A DNA stretch of 64,000 nucleotides from Rhynchopus euleeides (GCA_963210315.1 OY723259.1:2108001-2172000), one strand, 5' to 3'. Shown: positions 1-10,999, counted from the stretch's first letter. Made by a program: numbers and translations. Notes: generated from the letters alone by a model not told the origin.

Positions 1-535
1 CTCCCGTGCCCCGTCCTTTCCCTTTTGGAGGTGCCGGTTTGTACTTCTTTTCGTTTTCAGTTCAGGGTGTTAACTTTTTTTTTCAGGCCATGCCATCCAC
101 CACACGCCCCCGGCAACTTCCGTTGCCTGGGTGGGTGGGTGGTGCTGGCGGTGGTGGTGGTGTCAGTTGGAGAGACATAGCGGAGGGGCAGTGCAAGAGA
201 CTCCCGCAAGGTGGAGTGATGGCGTATGACAATAGTAAACCATGGGTGTTACTTTGGAGTGCCGACTCAGGTTCCGCCCCCCCACCCTCCTCCCACCAGG
301 CAGATTGAATGGATGTCACTCGTCTAGATCTCTCTCTAACACACACGCCTGCATATCGAGGGAAGGGGGTGGTCAATTCTCCGCGATTTACGACTGCTAT
401 GTCTGCTACCCCACTACCCCCCCCCCCCCCCTTCATCTCACCTCACCTCACCACCACCACCCCGACAGGTGTGCCCACCACACACACACACACCCCTCGT
501 CTCGCCCCTCACCGACAGGCATGCGATGATATGCA
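1..535. other. 5' flanking region, no gene seen
   Basis: No convincing coding region. The stretch has long C runs and CA/CT-rich tracts near 415-520, ending in two acceptor-like CCGACAG sites (about 463-469 and 512-518), so it could hold a 5' UTR intron of the following gene. Short open frames here are low-complexity and overlap on both strands. Confidence 0.4.
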
Positions 536-3500
536 ATGTTGTGCGACTACATTCGTGACATCTGCGAGGGGAAAACCAAAGTCGAGAGCCTCAACGTCAG
601 CGAGGTCTACTCCCACATCGGGGAGTCATGGGGGCTCCTGAAATCTCTCGTCGGCCCGCTCGAGACAGGCCCCGACACACCTCTCGGCGAATGCGTGCTG
701 TGCTGCGCGGGGTTTGTTTTGGAGGATGACGTCGCGATCGAGCCATGCGTTTTCTTCATCGGGACGAAGAAGCTTGTCCATTGGGACTACAGGGGGCACA
801 GAGTCATGTCCCTCGATGTTGTCGCAGAACCCACCGACGACGGCGCGACCCACGGTGACATATATATCTACGCCGACTCGGATTTTGTCGGGCTCACTCT
901 CATCGACGCACCGACCCTCATGATCCACCCACACATCCTCGCTGCCGCCCTCCCCGACCCCGACGCGACCCCTCCTGCCCTCTTCCGCCCCAAGGCGCTC
1001 TGCGAGGAGTTCTCCCAGATCCTGATGGACAAACCCCGCCACGGCCTGGGCTTCCTCCGGTTTGAGGTCTCCTCCGCGAAGAACGAATACCCTGAGATGG
1101 AGGAGGCGATGCTCAGGGCGAACGCGCTCCACTCCCACTGCGTTGCGCAGGAGGAGCTGCGGAAGAGGGCCGAGGAGAGGCGGTTGTCGAGAACAGCTGA
1201 TGGGGCCAGGGTGTATCGGAGGATTGGGGATGGCGACTCACAGCAGTATGCTTCTGGAGCAGAGTCGTATGCTTCGTTCTACTCCGAAGGAGGAGGGGGT
1301 GGTGGTGGCGACGGGTCAGGCACGGAGGATGACCTGGCGAGCATCGCGGGATCCCTGCAGGGGGCCCCCCAGCAGAACTCGCCGATGCAGAGCGTGAACC
1401 GAAGCTTTCCACCCGGAGGGGTTGTCCCGGCTGCAGTGCAGCACCTCCTGCTGCATCGCAGCGTGTCAGAGGAGGTGACCCTGCCTGAAGAGACGTGCCT
1501 CCGCAGCACGGGGGTTGAGAACATGTCCTTCGCATCCAACTCGGCATACGCGACAATCGGGGGGGGCAGGGTTCAGTCCCTCGCCTGGGAGCAGCGTGTT
1601 GACCGCCTCCGGCACGACCTCTCTGAGGGCAAGATCCCCTCCCTGGAGGGCAAGGCAAACAGCCTCAAATTCCTCCACGCCGCAACGTGCATCCGCCCCG
1701 GGGGTGGTGGCGGGGGTGCTGTGTCTGACGGCTGCCTCCTCATGCTTCCACAGGAGCTTCTCTTCGTCGGGGTTGACAGCGCCATACTGCTGCGCTGCCG
1801 GATCGCCGCGGTGAGTGATATCACATTCTACAGCAATACAGAGCTGGCGAGGTTCGGCTCTCTAAGGGATTTCGAACCGTTCTTTGTACACCTCTGCAGC
1901 GTGACCCACGGAGCGGTGTCGGAGATGGTGGGGAAGATCACCGGGTTGAAGCCTGTGAGGGTTCAGGAGGGCAACCTCCAGGAGGCGATCCTGCAGGAGC
2001 CCAGCATCAAGCTTGTCGTGGAGGGCGCGGAGCAGACCTCTGTCAAGGAGAGGCAGAGAAAGGTGCGGTTCAACCGGCAGGCGGAGGTGCTGACGGCGGA
2101 CAACACCACGGAGACCGAGGTGGCTATCCAGAGGAGGAAGCAGCATGCAGGGATACCGCCGGTGGCTCCGCCGTGCAGGCCGATATCGCCTTCGCCGCAT
2201 TCGGACCTCATGCCGTTTCCCCAGAGGCAGGGGTCGCAGGATCTGACGAACATGATTGATTTAGAGTCGGATGAGGAAGATTTCGAGGAGGAGTACGAGG
2301 AATATGAAGAGTATGAAGAAGACACGGAGCTCGATGGGGGGACACGCACTGGGTCAGAGGCGCCATCCCCGGAGCGGCACCCTGTGAGGGTGAGGAAGCT
2401 GCGGGCAAAGAGGCCATCCTTTGAGGATCCTATTGTGGGTGACACGACAGACGATGAAACGGGGAGGAGGCCTTACGATATGACTTGGGAGAGCAGCGCG
2501 GAGTCGCGCTCGCTGATCCCCGCCGCGCCGCTGGCATCCGCGTCGCCCCTCATCGACAGGAAGAGGATGAAGCGGCGGAACTCGCAGGATATGAAAAACT
2601 CCCTCCAGCCCCTCGTCAGGCAGAACCCCAACTGGGCAGGGGATCTCGTCGAATCCCCTCTGGGGGGCTCGACATCCTTCAACCCGGAGCAGCCCCCGCA
2701 GGGCCTCGACCATTCGGCAAAGGGGAGGCGGAAAAGCTCCACTTCGGAGAAGCTGCAGAGTTTTGTATTCCCTGTCCCCCATAAGAAGCTGAGCGGCGTC
2801 TCCATGACCTCCACTGCGACGGGATCCTCCGTCTCCACCTCCGCGACGGTTCCCAGTGGTGTTGGCGGTGGTGGCGGCGGGGGGACCGGGGAGACAGTTG
2901 TGATTCGGGCCGCGACTCCTTCAGAGGGGAACTCCCCTATCGCACCCCTCTCGACTGATTCCCGAGGGGGGACGAACACCGCGAGCCAGAACAGCTCCAG
3001 CCTCCTCCAGAACACCGGGGTCCCCAGCCTTGTCGACTCCATCCTCGAGAAGGAGGAATTTGGCCTCCTATACGAACCCTATGACGACGACGGGTCGCAG
3101 GACCCCGACCTCCGCTCCTTCGAGCACTCCGTGGGGATCCTCTCCTGCAATATATCAGAATTCCTGCAAAGTCTCGGGGGTGGTCCCAACCCCCCCGACC
3201 CAGCTCTGGATGCCTATATCGCACGCCTCTTCTCCGCCAGATCAGGCGGAGGGGATGACGGTACTACCCCACCGATGTCACCACACTCTCTCTATGGGAC
3301 AACCCACGCCGCATTCGCCGCTGCAGACGGGAGGTACCGCGGCTTGCTGGAGGGGATGAACGCAGGCGGGGGGTGGTCCAGCCCCAACACACCCATCGAT
3401 GAGGTTTTCAAGCCCTCCACCCCAGGGGGGAAGGGGCTGGGCGACATCACAGCCCCTCCGAGGCTGGAGGTGCGCTCGTGGGAGAGCTGTATACCTCTGG

Positions 3501-5386
3501 GTGGTGGCGGGGGGGATGTGGGGGGAGGAGGGGTGAACACATCCACCGGGATGTCGCCCCCGGGGGGGCTGCGGGATGCGGCTGGGAGTCCGATTTTTGG
3601 GAGCCCGGCATCTCCGATGTCGTTGGGGGGGCAGTCCTCTTCATCGTCTTCATCGCCTGATGAGAGCTTTGACCTCCCCTCTGCGATGATGAAGATCCAG
3701 GAGCAGGAGGCGTTCATCACATCCCTCCAGAGGCAGCAGGACATTCTCTCCATCTCCCACGACGAATCCTCCTCCCGAGAAGCAATAACCACATCCTACT
3801 TCGAAACCACGCTGGGCCTCTGGGCGACACTCCTCTCCGACTCAGCCTGGAGCCTCCGCTACGCACCAAACCCGCCACTCCCCACCACCACCACCCCAGC
3901 CATATTGGGCTCCCCGGTTCTCCTCCACAGCCCCCTGTCAACGCCGCGGAGCCCCCGGGGGGGCACACCTGTTGCCCACTGCGGGGTTCAGACAGATGCG
4001 TCTGGCGTGCCTCCTCTGAGCCTCGGCCGCCTTGGGGGGCATGTTGGTGACGGAGTGGGTGGAGGGGCTGGCGGAAGTGTCTGCAGCAGCGCGTCGGCGT
4101 GCACAACACCTCAGAGCTCCCCCGGGAGGGCCCGGGGGAGCCCGGTGTATGACGCGTCGGTTTTCTCCCCGGATCAGCAGAGGGGGTTGGACAAGATGAT
4201 CCGGAGGACATCGGAGGTGCTCCAGATGGGGTCGGACCATGCGGACGCGCTTCTAAGCCTCTTCATCACGATGAAGGACAGCAGCTTTGGTTCCCCTCTC
4301 TCCCCCGCGCACAGCGAGTCGGAGGCTCGCCTCTCTGGGGCGGAGCCGGGCCGCAGCGGATCCCCCCTGGGGAACACCACACCACACCACACCCGGGTGT
4401 GGGGGGCATCTCCCCCACACCCCCCCACCGCCGCACCCCCGTCGCCGCCGCTGTCTATCTCCGGAGGTGGTGTGTCTGCTGCGTCTGTTTCAGCATCTGC
4501 TTCGGCTTCGCCTTCGTCTGCCTCGTCTTCTGCTGCGTCTGTTTCTGCATCTTCTCCATCTGCATCGCCTTCGTCAATCCCGCATCCCAACCCTGGGATG
4601 TTCTTGGGGGAGGGGTCACCACCGCCGGTGCCATCACTGCCAGCCCTGATGGGGCGTGGTGGAGGGGGTGGGGTCGTCGCAGCGGAGGCCGAGGCGGGGT
4701 ATTCCGACACAGGGGATTTCCCCGCAGACCGCTCCCCCCCGTCGACGGGGTGGGCGTGGCAGCCCCACCACCGTTCCCCTCCGGCGCCTCCGGAGTACAC
4801 CCCTCCCGGTGGAGGCGCTGCCTCGCCACCCCCTGTGGCCTGCAGGGGGGTCGGGGTGGCGGGACACCCTCCCACCCCGGCGCACCCACCGACACCCCCT
4901 GCAGGCCCCACGGAGGAGGATGATAGGTCAGAGGGGTTGTCTGGTGGGGCGGTGCCTTCGCCGCAGAGCAGCCCGGGTTCTGCGCATTCGGGTGGTGCGC
5001 CGCCTCTGTCGCCTCCGATGGGGGGTGGGATCGCTGCCCCGCAGGCGTCTCCGGAGGCGGAGGTGAGGCTGCAGCAGCTGCAGCAGCAGCGGCAGCTGCT
5101 GGAGATGGAGGTTCGCCTGAGGAGGTCGCAGAGCCCAGGAGGGGGTGGTGAGGGTGGTGGTGGAGGTGGCGGTGGCGGTGCTTCTGCTGCGTCACCCCCG
5201 AGGAGGTCGAAAAAGGTGGATCTCGAGAGGACGCTCTGGGCGCTCCGCCAGCGGAGGCGGGAGATCGAGAAGCGGCTGGCGGCGAACAACATCGCGATCG
5301 AGCTCCCGGCGCGGGAGCTGGCGAAGGGGTTCGACGCCTCACTGCCCCTCCACTCCTCGCCTGGCGGGAGGCCAGGTCCCGAGTGA
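536..5386 (+). CDS. Large low-complexity protein with C-terminal coiled coil, function unknown
   Basis: A single open exon of 1616 residues. The start at 536 is the first ATG after an in-frame TGA at 527, which sets the N-terminus unless an unseen exon lies upstream. Residues 1 to about 190 are the most globular-looking part, mixed hydrophobic and Cys-containing. From about 240 onward the chain is mostly disordered Ser/Pro/Gly, with several poly-Gly runs. An acidic Glu/Tyr patch lies near residues 576-600. A second structured island near 400-490 contains alternating hydrophobic residues. The C-terminus has two helical, charged stretches, about 1507-1530 (Gln/Leu/Arg-rich) and 1558-1590 (KKVDLERTLWALRQRRREIE), that look like coiled coils. 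I do not recognise the family. A scaffold or cytoskeletal adaptor is only a guess from the composition. Codon third positions are strongly G/C, which supports real coding. Confidence 0.75.
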   Translation: MLCDYIRDICEGKTKVESLNVSEVYSHIGESWGLLKSLVGPLETGPDTPLGECVLCCAGFVLEDDVAIEPCVFFIGTKKLVHWDYRGHRVMSLDVVAEPTDDGATHGDIYIYADSDFVGLTLIDAPTLMIHPHILAAALPDPDATPPALFRPKALCEEFSQILMDKPRHGLGFLRFEVSSAKNEYPEMEEAMLRANALHSHCVAQEELRKRAEERRLSRTADGARVYRRIGDGDSQQYASGAESYASFYSEGGGGGGGDGSGTEDDLASIAGSLQGAPQQNSPMQSVNRSFPPGGVVPAAVQHLLLHRSVSEEVTLPEETCLRSTGVENMSFASNSAYATIGGGRVQSLAWEQRVDRLRHDLSEGKIPSLEGKANSLKFLHAATCIRPGGGGGGAVSDGCLLMLPQELLFVGVDSAILLRCRIAAVSDITFYSNTELARFGSLRDFEPFFVHLCSVTHGAVSEMVGKITGLKPVRVQEGNLQEAILQEPSIKLVVEGAEQTSVKERQRKVRFNRQAEVLTADNTTETEVAIQRRKQHAGIPPVAPPCRPISPSPHSDLMPFPQRQGSQDLTNMIDLESDEEDFEEEYEEYEEYEEDTELDGGTRTGSEAPSPERHPVRVRKLRAKRPSFEDPIVGDTTDDETGRRPYDMTWESSAESRSLIPAAPLASASPLIDRKRMKRRNSQDMKNSLQPLVRQNPNWAGDLVESPLGGSTSFNPEQPPQGLDHSAKGRRKSSTSEKLQSFVFPVPHKKLSGVSMTSTATGSSVSTSATVPSGVGGGGGGGTGETVVIRAATPSEGNSPIAPLSTDSRGGTNTASQNSSSLLQNTGVPSLVDSILEKEEFGLLYEPYDDDGSQDPDLRSFEHSVGILSCNISEFLQSLGGGPNPPDPALDAYIARLFSARSGGGDDGTTPPMSPHSLYGTTHAAFAAADGRYRGLLEGMNAGGGWSSPNTPIDEVFKPSTPGGKGLGDITAPPRLEVRSWESCIPLGGGGGDVGGGGVNTSTGMSPPGGLRDAAGSPIFGSPASPMSLGGQSSSSSSSPDESFDLPSAMMKIQEQEAFITSLQRQQDILSISHDESSSREAITTSYFETTLGLWATLLSDSAWSLRYAPNPPLPTTTTPAILGSPVLLHSPLSTPRSPRGGTPVAHCGVQTDASGVPPLSLGRLGGHVGDGVGGGAGGSVCSSASACTTPQSSPGRARGSPVYDASVFSPDQQRGLDKMIRRTSEVLQMGSDHADALLSLFITMKDSSFGSPLSPAHSESEARLSGAEPGRSGSPLGNTTPHHTRVWGASPPHPPTAAPPSPPLSISGGGVSAASVSASASASPSSASSSAASVSASSPSASPSSIPHPNPGMFLGEGSPPPVPSLPALMGRGGGGGVVAAEAEAGYSDTGDFPADRSPPSTGWAWQPHHRSPPAPPEYTPPGGGAASPPPVACRGVGVAGHPPTPAHPPTPPAGPTEEDDRSEGLSGGAVPSPQSSPGSAHSGGAPPLSPPMGGGIAAPQASPEAEVRLQQLQQQRQLLEMEVRLRRSQSPGGGGEGGGGGGGGGASAASPPRRSKKVDLERTLWALRQRRREIEKRLAANNIAIELPARELAKGFDASLPLHSSPGGRPGPE

Positions 5387-5580
5387 CCCGGAGGGAGGGG
5401 AGGGTGGTGTTGTGGTTGTGTGTGGGGGAGAGAGAGAGAGAGAGAGAGGGAGCGCGCAGACTTCTTCTATTCTCGTGGGTGTGGGTATCTTTCGTTCCGG
5501 GGATATCCACACTTGAATCATACGAGAGAGAGAGAGAGATGGGAGAGGGGAGATGGAGCGCGCAGAGTTCTTCTATTTTC

Positions 5581-5586
5581 AATAAA
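5581..5586 (+). promoter_or_regulatory. Candidate poly(A) signal AATAAA
   Basis: AATAAA lies about 195 bases after the stop codon at 5386, followed by a long G-rich stretch. It is the only such hexamer close downstream of that gene. cDNA ends would be needed to confirm it. Confidence 0.35.
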
Positions 5587-5606
5587 GAGGGTGGGGGGGG
5601 GGGGGG

Positions 5607-6757
5607 TAGGGGGGGTCAAATGCCACCCTTTTACGTGGACAAACACGATTTTTCAAAAAACCGGCGCAGAGGCCCCAAAGCCCCCGTAAACCCTCCAAAC
5701 CCCCCCAGATCGGTCCGGAAACCCATCGAACCCCACTTTTCCACCATTCCGGGCACCTCAGGTGCCCGAATTGGGGTACCTAAATTTTGTGCCACCGTTT
5801 GGTACCGTACAGTGCCACTGTGTGGGAGGTTGGAAAAGAAAATGCCCCAACACACCACATCTGAGGGTTGCAATGCATGTTGCTTGCCAACCACGTCATC
5901 CGGTGGGTGTCAGGCGCTATGTAGGTGGCATTAGCCAGGTCTTCGATGTGTTCTGGCTTGTATATATACCTCCCTGCCACCATGCACCGGGAGGCTGCCT
6001 GTAGGTACGGAACAGTCCAGATGGTCGTGTGATTCCTGTGCAGCAGTGCTCCACAACCGGGATGTGTTGACAACGACTGTTGCAACACGAGCTGTACATT
6101 CCGGGAACACATGAAGTGCGCTGTCGTGGTACCCATTGTGCCAGAATTGGTAGTTGCTGCGGTCTACTTTGCCTGGCCCAAGAGCACTGGTACTGAACGG
6201 TGCAATATGCGTGGCGAGGTGAATACAACGGAAGCGCGCAAAGTCAATACAGCTCTCGGATGGCGGGTGGTGGTGCCACTAGTGTGTGACGTTCACTCGA
6301 GGATACAACGCATCACAATGAATCAGCAACCGTGGACCGAGTACAATACGCTCTCTGTGGCTGGTGTGGGGGACAAAGGCAGTGCCTGTGCCGCAGGCAG
6401 GGAGGTATATATACAAGCCAGAACACATCGAAGACCTGGCTAATGCCACCTACATAGCGCCTGACACCCACCGGATGACGTGGTTGGCAAGCAACATGCA
6501 TTGCAACCCTCAGATGTGGTGTGTTGGGGCATTTTCTTTTCCAACCTCCCACACAGTGGCACTGTACGGTACCAAACGGTGGCACAAAATTTAGGTACCC
6601 CAATTCGGGCACCTGAGGTGCCCGGAATGGTGGAAAAGTGGGGTTCGATGGGTTTCCGGACCGATCTGGGGGGGTTTGGAGGGTTTACGGGGGCTTTGGG
6701 GCCTCTGCGCCGGTTTTTTGAAAAATCGTGTTTGTCACCCCCATTTGACCCCCCCTA
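5607..6757. mobile_element. Foldback/MITE-like element with about 370-bp terminal inverted repeats
   Basis: The left arm (5607-5978) is nearly the exact reverse complement of the right arm (6396-6757), apart from about 10 extra bases near the left tip. The ends read TAGGGGGGGTCAAATG and its complement, so a TA target duplication in the Tc1/mariner manner is possible. The roughly 420-bp centre shows no transposase. Open frames in the arms are mirror images of each other and are not genes. It lies just downstream of the poly(A) signal of the 536-5386 gene and abuts a second element. Probably non-autonomous. Confidence 0.8.
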
Positions 6758-6760
6758 GGG

Positions 6761-7198
6761 CAGTGGTGGCTGCGTACGCGTACGCAGCGTGATTTTCAGA
6801 AAGTGCGTACGGCGTACGCGTACGCGTACGGCGCTGCGTACGGCAGTCTATGGAGCACAGGAGACGGACATGGCCGCACACCAAATCCGACAGTCGAACT
6901 CAGGTGTACCAGGGGCAGCCTTCGAGCCTTCCAGTCGGAAGTGGTACCTTTTGCAGTATGTTTGCGGATGTACTTGCAGGTGTTGCGAGTTTTTCGCCAC
7001 GAGCGCGGCAAGGAACCATCGGTGAAAGGCAGGAGCAAAGGCCAGGGCCCAGCCACCCGTTGGGTGGCCTACTGTGTGCTGAGAGACCTGGAATACCAGC
7101 CGTACGCAAAATCTGCGTACGCGTACGCAGCGCGATTTTCAGAAAGTGCGTACGGCATACGCGTACGCGTACCGTACGGCCGTACGCTGCCACCACTG
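6761..7198. mobile_element. hAT-like non-autonomous element
   Basis: This 438-bp element starts CAGTGGTGGC and ends in the complement of that sequence. It is flanked by CCCTAGGG (6753-6760) and CCCTAGGC (7199-7206), an 8-bp duplication with one mismatch. An 8-bp target site and CAGTGG-type ends are typical of hAT elements. Subterminal regions are packed with the self-complementary motif GCGTACGCGTACGC, repeated on both sides. There is no transposase coding. It sits exactly at the junction between the element on its left and the one on its right, so it inserted after they were adjacent. Confidence 0.7.
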
Positions 7199-7205
7199 CC
7201 CTAGG

Positions 7206-8370
7206 CATACTTGTCCCCCCATATGGGGAACCCCCTAAATCTGGGGGAAATATGGGGGGTCTCAAAACCCCGCCCCCATATGGGGAAAAAGGCTGAAAAT
7301 ATGGGGAAAACCCGGTAAAATATGGGGGAATATGGGGGAAATATGGGGCCCATATGGGGGATATGGGGGTATTCCTGCTGCAACGGGAGAACATCAAACC
7401 ACTCAGGCACAGACACACACGAAGTACGCGTCGAAACCGGCCTCATGCCTTGTTGGGGATCCTCCAGGAGTCCGATCCTGGGGAGGTGCGCGCTCGTTCA
7501 GGTGTGGCCAGGTCTGGCCCCCCCTGGAAGATCCCCCAGGTGGGTCGCACCGACCTCCTGTTCCTCTCCTGCGCCGACACAGCGGCAGCGGAGAGCAAAC
7601 GCTTCCCGGTTTGGCGGGGCACCGCAGTGACAGCGGCAGCGGTGGTGGACACATACGCACAGACACACATAGCGCGTTCAGGGTTAACAGCTCCTCACAA
7701 CACACACTCTTGTGTTTTTAAGTCCTCACTCTCACACTCGCTGTCCTCCTCCTCTGGTGTGTTTGCGATTGCGAACTGCCCCCTGAGGTCCTTAATTAGA
7801 CAAGGGAATTCACAAGCAGTGCATTCTGGTGTCAGGCGCTTCCGCCGCTTTTGACCGCTCTGAGCGCCGAAAAGTCGGAGTCGACGCTCGTCACCAGGCA
7901 GCTTGACATGTTCAAGCTGCATCTGCCGGGTGGAATGAGACCCGTGAAGGCCAGTACAAGGACTGGCTGCAGGACGCAACTGTTCTGCCAGCAAAGACAG
8001 GACTACTGGACAGCATGCTCTGATGACCGCTACTCAGACTTGAAGAAAGTGGCGGTCGGCACTCTCACAGCACCTTTTGTGGTCTGACTCGAGCACTTCA
8101 GCCGGGCGTTTCCTCTCTGCAGAAAGCGACGAGGTGAGATGGCTCTGCAAGGTGCTAGACGTCCCCTGTCAGTGGCTGACTTCACACCCTGTGAAAAGCA
8201 GAACGAAGAGAACTGTTTGCTGACTGCTTCCACCTGAGGAACCCCTGGGTTTTCCCCCATATATCCCCCATATGGGGGAAATATGGGGGAACAGGACTTG
8301 AAAAACCCCCCATATTCCCCCCATATTTTCCCCATATTTTTGGCCTTCCCCATATGGGGGTACAAGTATG
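7206..8370. mobile_element. MITE-like element with CATATGGGG-rich ends
   Basis: Ends are CATACTTGT and ACAAGTATG, flanked on both sides by CCTAGG (7200-7205 and 8371-8376), a likely 6-bp target duplication. Both subterminal regions contain many copies of CCCCATATGGGG and its variants, in mirrored order, able to form a long imperfect stem. The 0.85-kb middle (about 7370-8220) has no recognisable transposase. The superfamily is unknown to me. Confidence 0.65.
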
Positions 8371-8397
8371 CCTAGGGGGGGGGGGGGTGGGTGTGTG

Positions 8398-8604
8398 CAC
8401 GGTGGGGTACGACAACCAGAGGGTAACCCTTTTAGGGACCCAAATCGGCCGAAAATCCGATAACGCATTTAGGTACCCTGGGTACCGAATTTAGGTACCC
8501 TGGGTACCTAATTTAGGTACCCAGGGTACCCAATTTAGGTACCCAGGGTACCTAAAAAATGGGTTACCCACAGGGTCCGACATCGGGTGTCGTACCCCAC
8601 CGTG
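8398..8604. mobile_element. Small inverted-repeat element with internal GGTACC repeats
   Basis: Termini are CACGGTGGGGTACGAC and its exact complement (8589-8604), giving a 207-bp element. Inside, between about 8465 and 8556, a roughly 20-bp unit (core ATTTAGGTACCC) occurs four times, two in each mirrored form, so the interior is itself palindromic. No clear target duplication is visible. Likely a MITE. Confidence 0.6.
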
Positions 8605-9135
8605 TGGGGTAAGAATTAGCTCCCGAAGTTAGCGGTGGTGGATGTGTAGTTCGGAATCATCTTTCCTGTGGGGGTGTGGAGGAGGGGGGGGGGGGATAAC
8701 TGCACCAATAGAAGAGAGTGGAAGGGGGAGGGGGATCTGATGAACAGAAAAAGGGGGGGGGGGTGAAAAGGGTGGAAATCAGAAGTGCAGGGGGGCCTTG
8801 GCTCTGAAGTGTACGAAAGTGAGCTGCCTCACAATATAGGCTGAAACCTGACACACTTTGACACAGAGCGCAGCCACCCCCCCCCCCCCCCCCCCCCCGG
8901 GGTTTTGAATATTCCCTCTCTTCGTTGTGGTTGTTTTGATCGTTACGATACGATGAAGGTGAGCCTTGCCTTCTTGTCGCTCTTTATATTTAGACAACAA
9001 GCCCGTGTGGGAGGACAAAGCGTTTTTCGCTCGTCAGGAATCACCCACTCTCTCTCTCTCTCTCACTCTGCTGTGCTCTGCGCCCTCTCCCACTCCACAG
9101 CCGAGGGTGGGGAGGGAGTGTGGGGAGCAGGCCTG
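8605..9135. other. Non-coding stretch with homopolymer tracts
   Basis: Apart from one copy of a dispersed repeat (8780-8880), this stretch contains G and C runs, including about 26 consecutive C at 8873-8898, and a CT microsatellite near 9050. No gene seen. Confidence 0.4.
8780..8880 (+). repeat. Dispersed ~100-bp repeat, copy 1
   Basis: One of five related blocks in the window (8780-8880, 10443-10535, about 11000-11090 reversed, about 46430-46530 reversed, 50525-50620). All share, in order, a GTGCAG start, a GAAAGTGA..GCCTCACA segment, and TTTGACACAGAGCG followed by G/C-rich sequence. A short retroposon or a structured RNA gene is possible. Confidence 0.5.
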
Positions 9136-10340
9136 GGCGGGGAACGAGCCCTTTTTCCAGGGTTTTTGAGTCGGGGAACCAGGTTTTTTCTAAGAATTTT
9201 TACAAGGGATTTTTTGCTCGCCCCCCCACAGTTTCCAGGCGCGTGCCCGTCAGGCGGGACTTTTTCTCTGATTTCTCTCCGCGTCATCATGTGACAGCTC
9301 TCGAGTGATGCCCAGAGATGCTTGCGGCAGAGAGTGTCCCTCATGCGCGTTACAGCTGAAAATGAATGAGGATCATCTGGCACTCGTTCTCATCGGGGGT
9401 TGTGCTCCGCAGGGACTCGGTACACCTTGGCACTCTCGCAGGGCTGGACATGCCAGCAGCTGGAGGACAGTTACAAAGCTGCCACTCCCCGACGCCACCC
9501 ACCTGCTGGCCCCTTCAGGTCTGAAAGCCCAAAAGCTCCCGGGGATTTTTGCAGTGGTGCGCACCATATTCAGCGCAGTAGGGTGATCTCTCCGATTTTC
9601 CAAAACTGCTGGTTTACTGGTTTGGGGAACGGTCGTCGGCAGACCGTTGAAATGCCCGTGTTAGCAAGGCACACTCACGTTTCAGGTAGCGTGTCGCGTG
9701 TCACGCATGTCGCGAACGCGGCAAGTGTACCTCCCAGGTGGGGAAGCCCGACCTCCTGTCCGATGTCAGTCAGGCTTCGAAGAAGCGCTTCATGGATGCG
9801 GCGCTGACCTCCTACGCTGCACTGTACCCGGGGAAGTGAGATAGATGGACGGGCACACGCTACATGGGGGGTCTGGGGGGCGGAGCCCCCCAGCCGCCGG
9901 AGGCCACGGTAGCGAACACCTGTTCGTGTGGACGTACAGATTCTGTGCGAGTTGGCTGCGTCCTCAGAGGCGACTGGAGTGGTTGGACCCTGACCTGATG
10001 GGATTCGAAGGGCTTGAGTACGAGACGTACGCCACAGGGGGGTCTGGGGGGCGGAGCCCCCCAGCCGCCGGAGGCCACGGTAGTGAACGTCTGGCCCTCC
10101 AGTTGGCCAGCAAGGCGAACGGTACGGGGGACAGACTTCCCTTCCATCCTTGTGCGCGCCCTGTCGACTGGGGAAAACTTAGAAAAAGTTTTCTCCTCTG
10201 CGAAACAACCTTAGAAAAAAATCCCCCTAACAAAATTCTTAGAAAAAAACTTTTTTTCCCCTTACAAAAATTCTTAGAAAAAAAGTTCAGAATCCTGAAA
10301 GTGGGGAACAAGCCCCCCAGTTAGGAACAGCCCTGGTGGG
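9136..10340. mobile_element. Possible element bounded by weak inverted repeats
   Basis: The left side (about 9185-9215) and the complement of the right side (about 10250-10285) share TTTTTTCTAAGAATTTTT followed by AAGGG. On the right the CTTAGAAAAA motif recurs at about 10168, 10210, 10238 and 10273. Inside, a 50-bp G/C-rich palindromic sequence (core GGGGCGGAGCCCC) is present twice, at about 9866-9916 and 10036-10086. No transposase coding and no clear target duplication, so the boundaries are approximate. Confidence 0.3.
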
Positions 10341-10442
10341 GAGTGGGTGTTTTTTTTCTGCCAGCCGCAATGCACCAAGAACCCAAAGTGATATATTTGT
10401 GAGTGTACATCAGCAAGATGTCATCGGGGGGGCGGGACCTTC

Positions 10443-10535
10443 TCTCAGAAGTGCAGAAAAAGCGATACACCCTCTCACAGCAACAGGAGACAAAAACTGG
10501 CACAGTTTTGGCACAGAGCGAAAGCCCCTGCACCC
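10443..10535 (+). repeat. Dispersed ~100-bp repeat, copy 2
   Basis: Matches copy 1 and the copy at 50525 through CAGAAGTGCAGAAAAAGCGA, CTCTCACAGCAACAGGAGAC and TTTTGGCACAGAGCGAAAG. Confidence 0.5.
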
Positions 10536-10999
10536 CCCCTCCCCAACGAGAGCAGAGAGAGAGGGGGGATGTGTTCTGCTGGCCTCCACACACACATCTC
10601 GTGATTCCCTCTTCCGCGCTTCTCCCAGCCAAATTTACCCCTCCCGCCGCACTGCCCTTTTTTGCGATGCCTTGTATACCCTTTAGACGTTGGCTGCCCG
10701 ATATTTCCGTAGCTGTGTGAAGCGGGGGTGGGGGGGGGAGGGGGGACAGAAGGGGGAGTGTGCCACTCTGCTGCCACGCAGCGGAGGGTTGCCCCCACCC
10801 TGCTCCAAAAAGGGCACCGCATGTGTGCGCGATGTGCAGAGAGCGCATCACCCTGGCGAGGCGTTGGGGGAGGGTGGGGTGGGTGGTGGTGGTGGTGGTC
10901 AGAGGCGCCTGTTTGAAAAATGGCTGTCACAGATCGCCCCAACATGCGCACGGCATATGTTACGCACAATGCCTGTCTGCCACACCCTGTCTGTCCGGC

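Noticed and set aside
4174-5582. Minus-strand open frames of 370-375 codons within the 536-5386 gene
   Set aside because: Antisense shadows of a GC-rich coding sequence; low-complexity translations.
5762-6612. Mirror-image open frames beginning MPELGYLNFVPPFG on both strands
   Set aside because: They are the two arms of the inverted repeat read in opposite directions, not genes.
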